Shown here: piece by piece, positions 1 through 5,638 of the stretch
How positions within the stretch are numbered: the first letter of the stretch is position 1
Layout: the number at the start of each line of letters is the position of its first letter
Assembly (NCBI GenBank): GCA_900547085.1
Contig: URFI01000125.1
Span: 1-7,144, forward strand
Reading direction: 5' to 3'
DNA: 7,144 bases
Source: an uncultured Prevotella sp.
Lineage (GTDB): Bacteria; Bacteroidota; Bacteroidia; Bacteroidales; Bacteroidaceae
The notes under the pieces: generated by a model
Databases searched by the model: none
The model's input: only the letters and a program-made list of their open reading frames with translations
What the model was told of the DNA's origin: nothing
Position numbers and translations under genes: made by a program

Positions 1-995
1 CGTCAGTCGTTGTTCAGGCTCAGCAAAGTGACGATGTGAACTACAAACCCCAGATAGACGGAACCATCCGTGGTAAATTTGAATACCAGCCCGACGACCA
101 AAAGGGCCGCTTCCAGGTGCGTACAGCGCGCTTCAGTCTGACGGGTAAGGTGGCTCCCCGAGTGTCTTACAAGGCCGAGATTGACCTCTCAGATAAAGGA
201 AAGATCAAGATGCTGGACGCCTACACAGAGCTGGTTCCCTTTGATAGCGTGCAGTTGACCATCGGACAGATGCGTGTGCCTTTCACCATTGACGCGCATC
301 GGTCGCCTCACCAACAGTATTTTGCCAATCGTTCGTTCATCGCTAAGCAAGTTGGTAACGTGCGCGACGTGGGTCTGACGGTGGGCTATAACTTCAAGTT
401 GGGCATCCCCATGCGTATAGAGGGTGGAATCTTTAATGGATCTGGACTGACCGATCAGAAAGATTTCTGGACCCGTCAAGTTAATTTCTCTACCAAGTTG
501 CAGGCTTTTATCCCTGGCGGATGGAACATCACCCTCAGCACTCAGAAAATCAACCCCGACCATCTTACCGTCATGATGTACGATGCTGGGATGTATTATC
601 ATGCAAATGGCTGGCACGCGGAAGTGGAGTACCTCTACAAGCACTATGCCAAAGAGGCTTTTGATGCCGTGCATTCGGTCAACGCTTTTGTCAACTATGA
701 CATTCCTTTAAAGCGGTGTTTCTTTTCTAAGATATCCCCGCTGGTGCGCTTCGATTACATGACCGACCACAGTGACGGTTTTCGTTATGCCAATGGCGTG
801 AAGGATGAGACGGGCGTGTTAATCGTCAACGACTACAAACGCTCTCGATTGACCGGCGGTGTGACGCTGAGTATCGACAAGCCTTTCATCTCTGATTTTC
901 GTGTGAACTACGAAAAATATTTCTATGAGCACGATAACCTGGCCAAAGTATCGGAGAAAGACAAGTTCGTTATTGAGGTGATGACGCGGTTTTAG
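1..995 (+). CDS. Outer-membrane porin, phosphate-selective porin O/P-like, 5' end missing
   Basis: This is a partial gene: the open frame enters from the left edge, with the first whole codon at position 3. It gives 330 residues without a start. The first residues, SVVVQAQQSDDVNYKP, look like the end of a signal peptide with cleavage near VQA^QQ, so only about 15-20 residues are probably missing. A GTG at 36 is in frame but would remove the signal peptide, so I reject it as the start. The body alternates short amphipathic strands with turns. It has the family-style stretch QVRTARFSLTGKVAPRVSYK, followed by LDAYTELV and IGQMRVPF, and ends in phenylalanine (VMTRF), as is usual for outer-membrane beta-barrels. 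I infer the Porin_O_P family (PF07396), trimeric diffusion channels in the outer membrane. Substrate specificity, including phosphate, cannot be read from the sequence. The gene is followed by 924 bp without a gene. Confidence 0.85.
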   Translation, partial: SVVVQAQQSDDVNYKPQIDGTIRGKFEYQPDDQKGRFQVRTARFSLTGKVAPRVSYKAEIDLSDKGKIKMLDAYTELVPFDSVQLTIGQMRVPFTIDAHRSPHQQYFANRSFIAKQVGNVRDVGLTVGYNFKLGIPMRIEGGIFNGSGLTDQKDFWTRQVNFSTKLQAFIPGGWNITLSTQKINPDHLTVMMYDAGMYYHANGWHAEVEYLYKHYAKEAFDAVHSVNAFVNYDIPLKRCFFSKISPLVRFDYMTDHSDGFRYANGVKDETGVLIVNDYKRSRLTGGVTLSIDKPFISDFRVNYEKYFYEHDNLAKVSEKDKFVIEVMTRF

Positions 996-1300
996 GTTGT
1001 TTCGTCAAAGCTGTAGCTGATGCTCCTACAGGTGCGGCTGCCCATGTTACGGATTTTTCTTGTGTCACAACATAATGAAAGTGGCTCTTGTTGAATTTTG
1101 TGCTGCGCTAAACGTTGTATGTATTTTTATCCATCCTGGTTGACGAAGACTTCCACTTTTGATGCGCAACCCTACTGATATCTATCTGTTTTACGTATAG
1201 TGACGCCTCTTTTGACTATCTACGTCTTGTCGGCTGCATGAAAGCAGGACGAACAAATCATGTGAATAATCTTGACAAAGCGCCTCTCCATATTTAGCGT

Positions 1301-1332
1301 ATTTGCAACCAACCCCGCCTTGGGTTGCAAAT
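1301..1332. repeat. Perfect 10-bp inverted repeat in the gene-free region
   Basis: ATTTGCAACC at 1301-1310 is exactly complementary to GGTTGCAAAT at 1323-1332. The stem can gain two A-T pairs (1311-1312 with 1320-1321) by bulging G1322, leaving a 7-nt C-rich loop. There is no T-tract directly after it on either strand, so it is not a standard intrinsic terminator. It could be a protein-binding dyad, an RNA hairpin or a relic of a small mobile repeat. Confidence 0.6.
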
Positions 1333-1433
1333 AAGCCGAAAATGAAGCGGTTTTTATAGCATATTGATAATCAGGATTTTGTAGACATGAACTGTCTATT
1401 TATGGCTTGTTTTCACCTTTCTGTAAACTAATA

Positions 1434-1498
1434 GCATGTCTTTTGCGGTGCAATTGCTATGCTTTTGCCGTTCAATAGCACGGTTCTAAGGGTGCAAA
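1434..1498. repeat. Imperfect direct repeats with a period near 22 bp
   Basis: The 21-mers starting at 1434 and 1456 agree at 15 of 21 positions, sharing a CTTTTGC core and a CAAT end. A weaker third copy starts near 1478 and ends in GGTGCAA. Within the array ATAGCA (1431-1436), TGCTAT (1455-1460) and ATAGCA (1475-1480) alternate in orientation, and GCAATTGC (1450-1457) is a palindrome. The function is unknown; it looks like decayed repeat DNA. Confidence 0.4.
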
Positions 1499-1526
1499 GT
1501 AGTGCATCTTGGCGGGTAATATCATC

Positions 1527-1642
1527 GTTTTTAGGACGAAAACCACTGTTTTGAGGCAAAAAAGCTCCTTGCTTTCATCCGCCAGGCCTATTGCTTTTCT
1601 CCAGAATAAGAATGTTGATGGGCCGTTTTTGAGGCGTTTTTT
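1527..1642. repeat. Imperfect GTTTTnAGG-type repeats
   Basis: Related blocks occur at 1527-1542 (GTTTTTAGGACGAAAA), 1548-1563 (GTTTTGAGGCAAAAAA) and 1625-1642 (GTTTTTGAGGCGTTTTTT). The first two are spaced 21 bp apart, close to the period of the preceding array at 1434-1498. The blocks lie inside the only open frame of the gene-free region (1509-1739, TTG start) and may be the reason that frame stays open. This could be a copy of a dispersed intergenic repeat; the rest of the genome would be needed to tell. Confidence 0.35.
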
Positions 1643-1840
1643 GGTAAAAAAAGTTGGATACTTTCAGTCAACATGCGGCAGGCGAAGCGTATCGTTTTTT
1701 GCGCTGATGTTATTCGTTGTAAGGGCCTCTGTTTTATAAAGGTGCATCGAAATATCGCTGAGCGTTTGAAGGAAAGGATGATGAATCTAAAACAACGTTA
1801 ACCTGCGTCAATCATTCTCAAATGACAAAAGGTGTGAAGC

Positions 1841-1869
1841 GTTGCATTGAAATATTTTTATTATATTTG
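1841..1869 (+). promoter_or_regulatory. Bacteroidetes-type promoter for the DJ-1/ispD/recG operon
   Basis: TATATTTG at 1862-1869 matches the Bacteroidetes -7 consensus TAnnTTTG exactly. A partial -33 element, GTTG at 1841-1844, lies 17 nt upstream, slightly closer than the usual 19-21 nt. Transcription would start near 1873-1877, giving a leader of about 45 nt before the DJ-1 gene. This is the only good promoter I see for the three-gene operon. Confidence 0.6.
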
Positions 1870-1886
1870 CAATGATAATCATTAAA
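1868..1886. promoter_or_regulatory. Fur-box-like dyad overlapping the operon transcription start
   Basis: AATGATAATCATT at 1871-1883 is a perfect 6-1-6 inverted repeat. Aligned with the classical 19-bp Fur box of gamma-proteobacteria over 1868-1886, 14 of 19 positions match, including the whole 13-bp core. It begins two bases after the -7 box, where a bound repressor would block RNA polymerase. Caution: Bacteroidetes Fur proteins may recognise other sequences, and AT-rich palindromes arise easily by chance. Confidence 0.35.
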
Positions 1887-1896
1887 TAGCTAACCA

Positions 1897-1915
1897 AGGA
1901 GTTTAAACGACTCCT
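1897..1915 (+). promoter_or_regulatory. Leader hairpin that would hide an AGGAG sequence ahead of the DJ-1 start
   Basis: AGGAGT at 1897-1902 pairs perfectly with ACTCCT at 1910-1915 around a 7-nt loop; the central GTTTAAAC (1901-1908) is also a palindrome. The 5' arm is the only Shine-Dalgarno-like sequence before the gene, but it sits 18 nt from the ATG at 1920, too far for normal use. The stem ends five bases before that ATG, so it could affect ribosome access or mRNA stability. Confidence 0.35.
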
Positions 1916-1919
1916 AAAC

Positions 1920-2495
1920 ATGACAAATATGGCAAAGGTATATGAATTTTTGGCCAATGGTTTCGAAGAAGTTGAAGCCTTGACACCCGTAGACATTTTC
2001 CGCAGAGCCGGCGTTGAAATCCAAACGGTGAGCGTTACAGGCTCCGAGTGGGTTGAGTCTTCCCATGGCGTAACCATCAAGGCCGACGTGAAATTTGAAG
2101 ACATGTACAATTTTGACGATGCCGACATGCTGATGCTTCCCGGTGGTATGCCCGGCGCAACCAACCTGAATGAGCATGCGGGCGTGAGAGAAACACTGCT
2201 GGCCCATAACGCCAAGGGCAAGCATATCGGTGCCATCTGTGCCGCACCGATGGTATTAGGCAGCTTAGGACTGCTGAAAGGACGCAAGGCTACATGCTAT
2301 CCAGGATTCGAGAAGTACCTCGAGGGTGCTGAATACACAGCCGAATTGTTCACCATCGACGGCAACATCATCACGGGAGAGGGTCCTGCTGCGACGTTCC
2401 CATACGCATACGAGATTTTGAAGATGTTCGTGGGTGAGGCGAAGACGAAGGAGTTGCAGCAACAGATGCTATACGACCGTTTGATGGGACGGTGA
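1920..2495 (+). CDS. DJ-1/PfpI family protein, YajL/DJ-1 subfamily (often mis-named ThiJ)
   Basis: This 191-residue cytoplasmic protein has the full length of a single DJ-1/PfpI domain. The nucleophile-elbow cysteine is C107 in GAICAAP, and the acidic partner equivalent to Glu18 of human DJ-1 is E19 in the GFEEVEAL motif. The MLPGG motif lies at 72-76. The position corresponding to human DJ-1 His126 appears to be Tyr127 (ATCYPG). Members are linked to oxidative-stress protection, chaperone activity and glyoxalase- or deglycase-like activity, some of it disputed. The old name ThiJ does not imply a thiamine role. A second in-frame ATG at 1929 (MAKVYEFL) gives 188 residues and fits family N-termini well, so it may be the true start. 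It is first in the operon, 65 nt before ispD. The Fur-like dyad would, if real, suggest metal or redox control. Confidence 0.9.
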   Translation: MTNMAKVYEFLANGFEEVEALTPVDIFRRAGVEIQTVSVTGSEWVESSHGVTIKADVKFEDMYNFDDADMLMLPGGMPGATNLNEHAGVRETLLAHNAKGKHIGAICAAPMVLGSLGLLKGRKATCYPGFEKYLEGAEYTAELFTIDGNIITGEGPAATFPYAYEILKMFVGEAKTKELQQQMLYDRLMGR

Positions 2496-2500
2496 GGAAA

Positions 2501-2563
2501 AACTCACCAACTCATAAACTCATGAACTCCCAACTCATAAACTCACGAACTCATGAACTCATG
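2501..2563 (+). repeat. Imperfect 8-bp tandem repeat (AACTCATG type) running into the ispD start codon
   Basis: Eight units follow head to tail: 2501 AACTCACC, 2509 AACTCATA, 2517 AACTCATG, 2525 AACTCCC (7 bp), 2532 AACTCATA, 2540 AACTCACG, 2548 AACTCATG and 2556 AACTCATG. The last unit supplies the ispD ATG at 2561-2563. The ATGs at 2522 and 2561 share the ispD frame. The one at 2553 instead reads Met-Asn-Ser-stop, with its TGA overlapping the ispD ATG. Just before the array, GGTGAG (2491-2496, spanning the DJ-1 stop codon) can pair with CTCACC (2503-2508). Confidence 0.85.
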
Positions 2564-3322
2564 AACTATATCATCATTGTAGCCGGAGGAAAAGGCCTTC
2601 GTATGGGAAGCGACACGCCGAAACAGTTTCTGCCCATCGGTGGGAAGCCTGTTCTGATGCGCACCATCGAGCGTTTTTACCAATACAGCAAAGAGCTGAG
2701 CGTCATTGTGGTGTTGCCTCGCGAACAACAAGCTCAATGGCGAGCGCTGTGTGAGCGTCATCACTTTGACCTTGCGCACACCATCGCAGACGGAGGAAGC
2801 ACGCGCTATGAATCGTGTCAGAACGGTTTGGCGGCCATTCCCGATGATGCCGATGGCGTGGTAGGCTTCCATGATGGCGTTCGTCCGTTTGTGTCGGTCG
2901 AAGTTATCGAGCGTTGTTTTGAGACAGCCCGAGCCGAAAAGGCCGTCATCCCCACACTACCCGTGACCGACACGCTGCGCCACATCGCCGGACAAGGCGG
3001 CGGAAAGAACGTGCTGCGCAGCGAGTATCGCATCGTACAGACGCCACAAGTCTTTGATATCGCCTTGGCCAAGCAGGCTTTCGGACAACCTGATCGGGAA
3101 TCGTTCACCGACGATGCCTCAGTGATTGAGGCGCTTGGGCACAGCGTCAGCATGGTAGACGGCAACCGGGAGAACATCAAAATCACCACTCCCTTTGACC
3201 TTGTTCTTGCCGAAGCCATGCTTCAGCACGGCCAAACGCTCCGTGCAAACGCGGGAGAAATAGGGAAGTGCGGCTGCAAGCAGCTTGCACAAGAGCCAAC
3301 AGAAGCTGACCAAAGAGGGTAA
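2561..3322 (+). CDS. ispD: 2-C-methyl-D-erythritol 4-phosphate cytidylyltransferase
   Basis: IspD joins CTP and 2-C-methyl-D-erythritol 4-phosphate to form CDP-methylerythritol, the third step of the cytoplasmic MEP isoprenoid pathway. From ATG 2561 the protein has 253 residues. Visible motifs are the N-terminal nucleotide-binding loop VAGGKGLRMG (7-16, with R14) followed by PKQF (20-23, K21), HDGVRPF (104-110), PVTDTLR (134-140), QTPQVF (160-165), TDDAS (183-187) and ENIKITTP (204-211). I chose ATG 2561 because the protein then begins MNYIIIVAGG, as is typical. The in-frame GTG at 2492 and ATG at 2522 would only add low-complexity residues encoded by the tandem repeat. The protein is longer than the usual 220-235 residues: about 32 residues follow the conserved LVLAEAML end, including KCGCK. 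It lies 65 nt after the DJ-1 gene and 20 nt before recG, so an operon is likely. Confidence 0.93.
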   Translation: MNYIIIVAGGKGLRMGSDTPKQFLPIGGKPVLMRTIERFYQYSKELSVIVVLPREQQAQWRALCERHHFDLAHTIADGGSTRYESCQNGLAAIPDDADGVVGFHDGVRPFVSVEVIERCFETARAEKAVIPTLPVTDTLRHIAGQGGGKNVLRSEYRIVQTPQVFDIALAKQAFGQPDRESFTDDASVIEALGHSVSMVDGNRENIKITTPFDLVLAEAMLQHGQTLRANAGEIGKCGCKQLAQEPTEADQRG

Positions 3323-3342
3323 GTGTTTATTTCATTGAAACC

Positions 3343-5445
3343 ATGTCATCCATACTTGAGCAAGACATCAAATACCTACCTGGGGTTGGACCCAAGCGTA
3401 AGGCGATATTGGAGAAAGAAGCCAACATCGCTACCTGGGGCGATTTGCTCGAGTATTATCCTTATAAATACGTTGACAGAAGCCGTATCTACCGCATTAT
3501 CGACTTGCAAGGCGACCTGCCTTTCGTACAACTCAAAGGCAAGATTCTGAGCTTTGAAGAGTTTACTATGAGTCCGAGGAAGAAGCGAGTGGTGGCTCAT
3601 TTCAGTGATGGGACTGGCATTGTCGACCTTGTTTGGTTTCAAGGTACACAATATGTTTATAAGAATTATAAGGTAAACGAAGAATACATCGTTTTCGGCA
3701 GGCCAACCATCTATGGCGGGAGATACCAGTTTGCACATCCTGATATCGACAAAGTTGCCGACATCCAGCTGTCTGAAATGGGCATGCAACCCTATTACAT
3801 GACGACAGAGCGCATGAAAAAGTCGGGATTGCAGTCGCATGCCATTGAGAAACTCACCAAGACGCTGATTGATAAGCTCGGCGAGAACGACCTTCCCGAA
3901 ACGCTTCCTCCGTTTATCACGGGGCCTCTGCATCTTATTTCACGCGCCGAAGCCATGGCAAAGATTCATTATCCAAAGAGTCTTGATGACGTGCAACGTG
4001 CCCAACTACGGCTCAAGTTTGAAGAATTGTTTTACGTTCAGCTCAACATTCTGCGCTATGCCAACGACCGCAAACGCAAGTACAAGGGCTACGTTTTCAA
4101 CCATGTGGGACCGCAGTTTCATCACTTTTACAAGAACAACCTGCCTTTTGAGTTGACAAACGCACAGAAACGGGTGATGCATGAGATACGGAAGGACATG
4201 ACAACCGGCCGACAAATGAACCGGTTGGTGCAGGGTGACGTGGGTTCTGGCAAGACACTGGTGGCCCTGATGTCCATGCTCATTGCCATTGACAATGGTT
4301 ATCAGGCGTGCATGATGGCCCCAACGGAGATTCTGGCCGAACAACATTTTGCCACCATTAAGAAGTTTTTAGGAGGAATGGATGTGCGCGTGGAACTGCT
4401 CACGGGCATGGTGAAAGGCAAAAAACGCAACGAAGTGTTCCACGGATTGCTCACCGGAGAGGTTCACATCTTGGTAGGAACGCATGCTGTCATTGAAGAA
4501 AACGTGCGATTTTCACACCTAGGAATGGCCGTTGTCGATGAGCAGCACAGGTTTGGCGTGGCACAAAGAGCTAAGTTGTGGGGCAAGAGCGAACGACCAC
4601 CCCATATCCTTGTCATGACGGCGACACCCATTCCACGCACTTTGGCCATGACCATTTATGGCGATCTGGACGTAAGTGTCATCGATGAATTGCCTCCCGG
4701 GCGTAAACCCATACAGACTATTCATCAATACGACAATCAGATGACGAGTCTGTACCAAGGCATACGGAAGCAAATCCAACAGGGCAGACAGGTATATATC
4801 GTCTTTCCGCTAATCACTGAGAGCGAGAAAATTGATCTGAAAAACCTGGAAGCAGGGTTCGAATCGCTATGTACAATCTTCCCAGACTTTAAACTCAGCA
4901 AGGTGCATGGCAAGATGAAGCCGAAAGAAAAGGATGCCGAAATGCAGAAGTTCAGTCGTGGAGAAACCCAAATTCTGGTGGCTACGACGGTGATAGAGGT
5001 GGGTGTTGACGTGCCAAACGCCTCGGTCATGGTGATTCTTGATGCTCAACGGTTTGGGCTGTCGCAGCTACACCAGCTCAGAGGACGTGTGGGACGAGGT
5101 GCCGATCAGAGTTATTGCATCTTGGTAACCAGTCACAAGTTGTCGAAAGAAACCCGCAGACGCATTGACATCATGTGTGAAACGTGCGATGGTTTTCAGA
5201 TTGCAGAGGCCGATTTGAAGCTCCGTGGTCCAGGAGATCTGGAGGGTACGCAGCAAAGTGGCATTGCCTTCGACCTCAAAATTGCCGACATCGCACGCGA
5301 TGGACAAATCATACAAATCGCTCGTGATGAAGCACAGAAGATTATAGAGGCCGATCCTCTTTGCGAAAAGACAGAATATAGTCTGCTTTGGAATAGGCTC
5401 AACGAGCTGAGAAAGACCAATATCAATTGGGCATCAATATCTTAG
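3343..5445 (+). CDS. recG: ATP-dependent DNA helicase RecG
   Basis: RecG remodels branched DNA: it reverses stalled replication forks and processes Holliday junctions and R-loops during recombination and repair. The 700-residue protein is full length. The N-terminus has a helix-hairpin-helix-like LPGVGPKRKAIL (12-23), then the wedge/OB-fold region (about 55-150) that grips junctions. The superfamily 2 helicase core shows Walker A GDVGSGKT (298-305), motif Ia APTEILAEQH (326-335), the DEQH box (399-402), motif III TAT (426-428), motif V ATTVIEVGVDVP (547-558) and motif VI QLRGRVGRG (578-586). A C-terminal region with ARDGQ (651-655) corresponds to the TRG segment that couples ATP hydrolysis to translocation. 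No motif is missing. The start at ATG 3343 gives the expected N-terminus and lies 20 nt after ispD, with no promoter in between. I see no strong terminator after it. Confidence 0.97.
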   Translation: MSSILEQDIKYLPGVGPKRKAILEKEANIATWGDLLEYYPYKYVDRSRIYRIIDLQGDLPFVQLKGKILSFEEFTMSPRKKRVVAHFSDGTGIVDLVWFQGTQYVYKNYKVNEEYIVFGRPTIYGGRYQFAHPDIDKVADIQLSEMGMQPYYMTTERMKKSGLQSHAIEKLTKTLIDKLGENDLPETLPPFITGPLHLISRAEAMAKIHYPKSLDDVQRAQLRLKFEELFYVQLNILRYANDRKRKYKGYVFNHVGPQFHHFYKNNLPFELTNAQKRVMHEIRKDMTTGRQMNRLVQGDVGSGKTLVALMSMLIAIDNGYQACMMAPTEILAEQHFATIKKFLGGMDVRVELLTGMVKGKKRNEVFHGLLTGEVHILVGTHAVIEENVRFSHLGMAVVDEQHRFGVAQRAKLWGKSERPPHILVMTATPIPRTLAMTIYGDLDVSVIDELPPGRKPIQTIHQYDNQMTSLYQGIRKQIQQGRQVYIVFPLITESEKIDLKNLEAGFESLCTIFPDFKLSKVHGKMKPKEKDAEMQKFSRGETQILVATTVIEVGVDVPNASVMVILDAQRFGLSQLHQLRGRVGRGADQSYCILVTSHKLSKETRRRIDIMCETCDGFQIAEADLKLRGPGDLEGTQQSGIAFDLKIADIARDGQIIQIARDEAQKIIEADPLCEKTEYSLLWNRLNELRKTNINWASIS

Positions 5446-5479
5446 CAACTGTTTGCATTTATTACAAGTTAGTTAAAGT

Positions 5480-5533
5480 CGTTATAAATTCTGTTAATAA
5501 CGTAACAACTTTGCAATATAATCGTTATATTTG
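5480..5533 (+). promoter_or_regulatory. Promoter of the M23 peptidase gene with repeated CGTTATA motifs
   Basis: TATATTTG at 5526-5533 matches the Bacteroidetes -7 consensus TAnnTTTG, predicting a start of transcription near 5540 and a leader of about 100 nt. No good -33 element lies at the usual distance; the TTTG at 5510-5513 is only 12 nt upstream. CGTTATA occurs in direct orientation at 5480-5486 and 5523-5529, 43 bp apart, and the inverted half ATAACG lies at 5497-5502. These could be regulator sites, but the region is AT-rich. Confidence 0.5.
5515..5531. repeat. Perfect 7-3-7 dyad covering most of the -7 box of the peptidase promoter
   Basis: AATATAA (5515-5521) and TTATATT (5525-5531) are exact inverted copies around TCG. 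GC at 5513-5514 and GC at 5533-5534 extend the symmetry if one T is looped out. All but the last two bases of the TATATTTG promoter element fall within the right half, so a protein bound here would compete with RNA polymerase. This is suggestive only, since the composition is almost pure A and T. Confidence 0.4.
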
Positions 5534-5638
5534 CACAACCATTTTTTAAAGTTGAAGGATTTCTCACAGCATCTGGTAAATCTTTAAAAAACATTTGTGA
5601 TTAGCTCTTTTGGGAGACCTAAAACGAACAAAATTTGT

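Larger units (their letters stand above)
996..1919. other. Gene-free region of 924 bp with repeats and a promoter at its right end
   Basis: No frame here gives a convincing protein. The longest candidate, 1509-1739, needs a TTG start, is rich in Lys, Arg, Phe and Val, and falls on repeat-like DNA. The stretch contains a small stem at 1011-1031 (CTGTAG/CTACAG, 9-nt loop) without an adjacent T-run, an 11-bp palindrome at 1060-1070 (TTGTGTCACAA), a 10-bp inverted repeat at 1301-1332, and imperfect direct repeats between 1434 and 1642. The promoter, dyad and leader hairpin of the next operon fill roughly 1840-1919. I see no clear terminator for the upstream porin gene and no recognisable structured RNA. 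Confidence 0.7.

Noticed and set aside
36..38. GTG as the start codon of the porin gene
   Set aside because: The open frame continues to the window edge and the upstream residues look like a signal peptide end, so the gene begins outside.
1011..1031. CTGTAG/CTACAG stem as terminator of the porin gene
   Set aside because: The stem has only six pairs with a 9-nt loop and no T-run follows; the nearest T5 is more than 20 nt away.
1060..1070. TTGTGTCACAA palindrome as a CRP-type site
   Set aside because: The spacing does not fit a TGTGA-N6-TCACA site, and no promoter is nearby.
1272..1296. TTGACA followed by TATTTA as a sigma-70 promoter
   Set aside because: The spacing is only 13 bp, and Bacteroidetes promoters use a different consensus.
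1509..1739. 76-residue open frame in the gene-free region
   Set aside because: It has a TTG start, no ribosome signal, odd composition and lies on repeat-like DNA. I see no domain or signal peptide.
1778..1801. Seven-codon frame MMNLKQR after a purine-rich GGAAAGG
   Set aside because: It is too short to support as a gene, and no promoter is seen before it.
2492..2560. Longer IspD starting at GTG 2492 or ATG 2522
   Set aside because: The extra residues are encoded by the tandem repeat and precede the conserved N-terminus of the family.
2543..3313. Minus-strand open frames opposite ispD, and similar ones opposite the other genes
   Set aside because: They are shadows of well-supported + strand genes, with no recognisable protein features.
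5446..5480. Terminator after recG
   Set aside because: No stable stem with a T-run is visible; only short complementary pieces occur.
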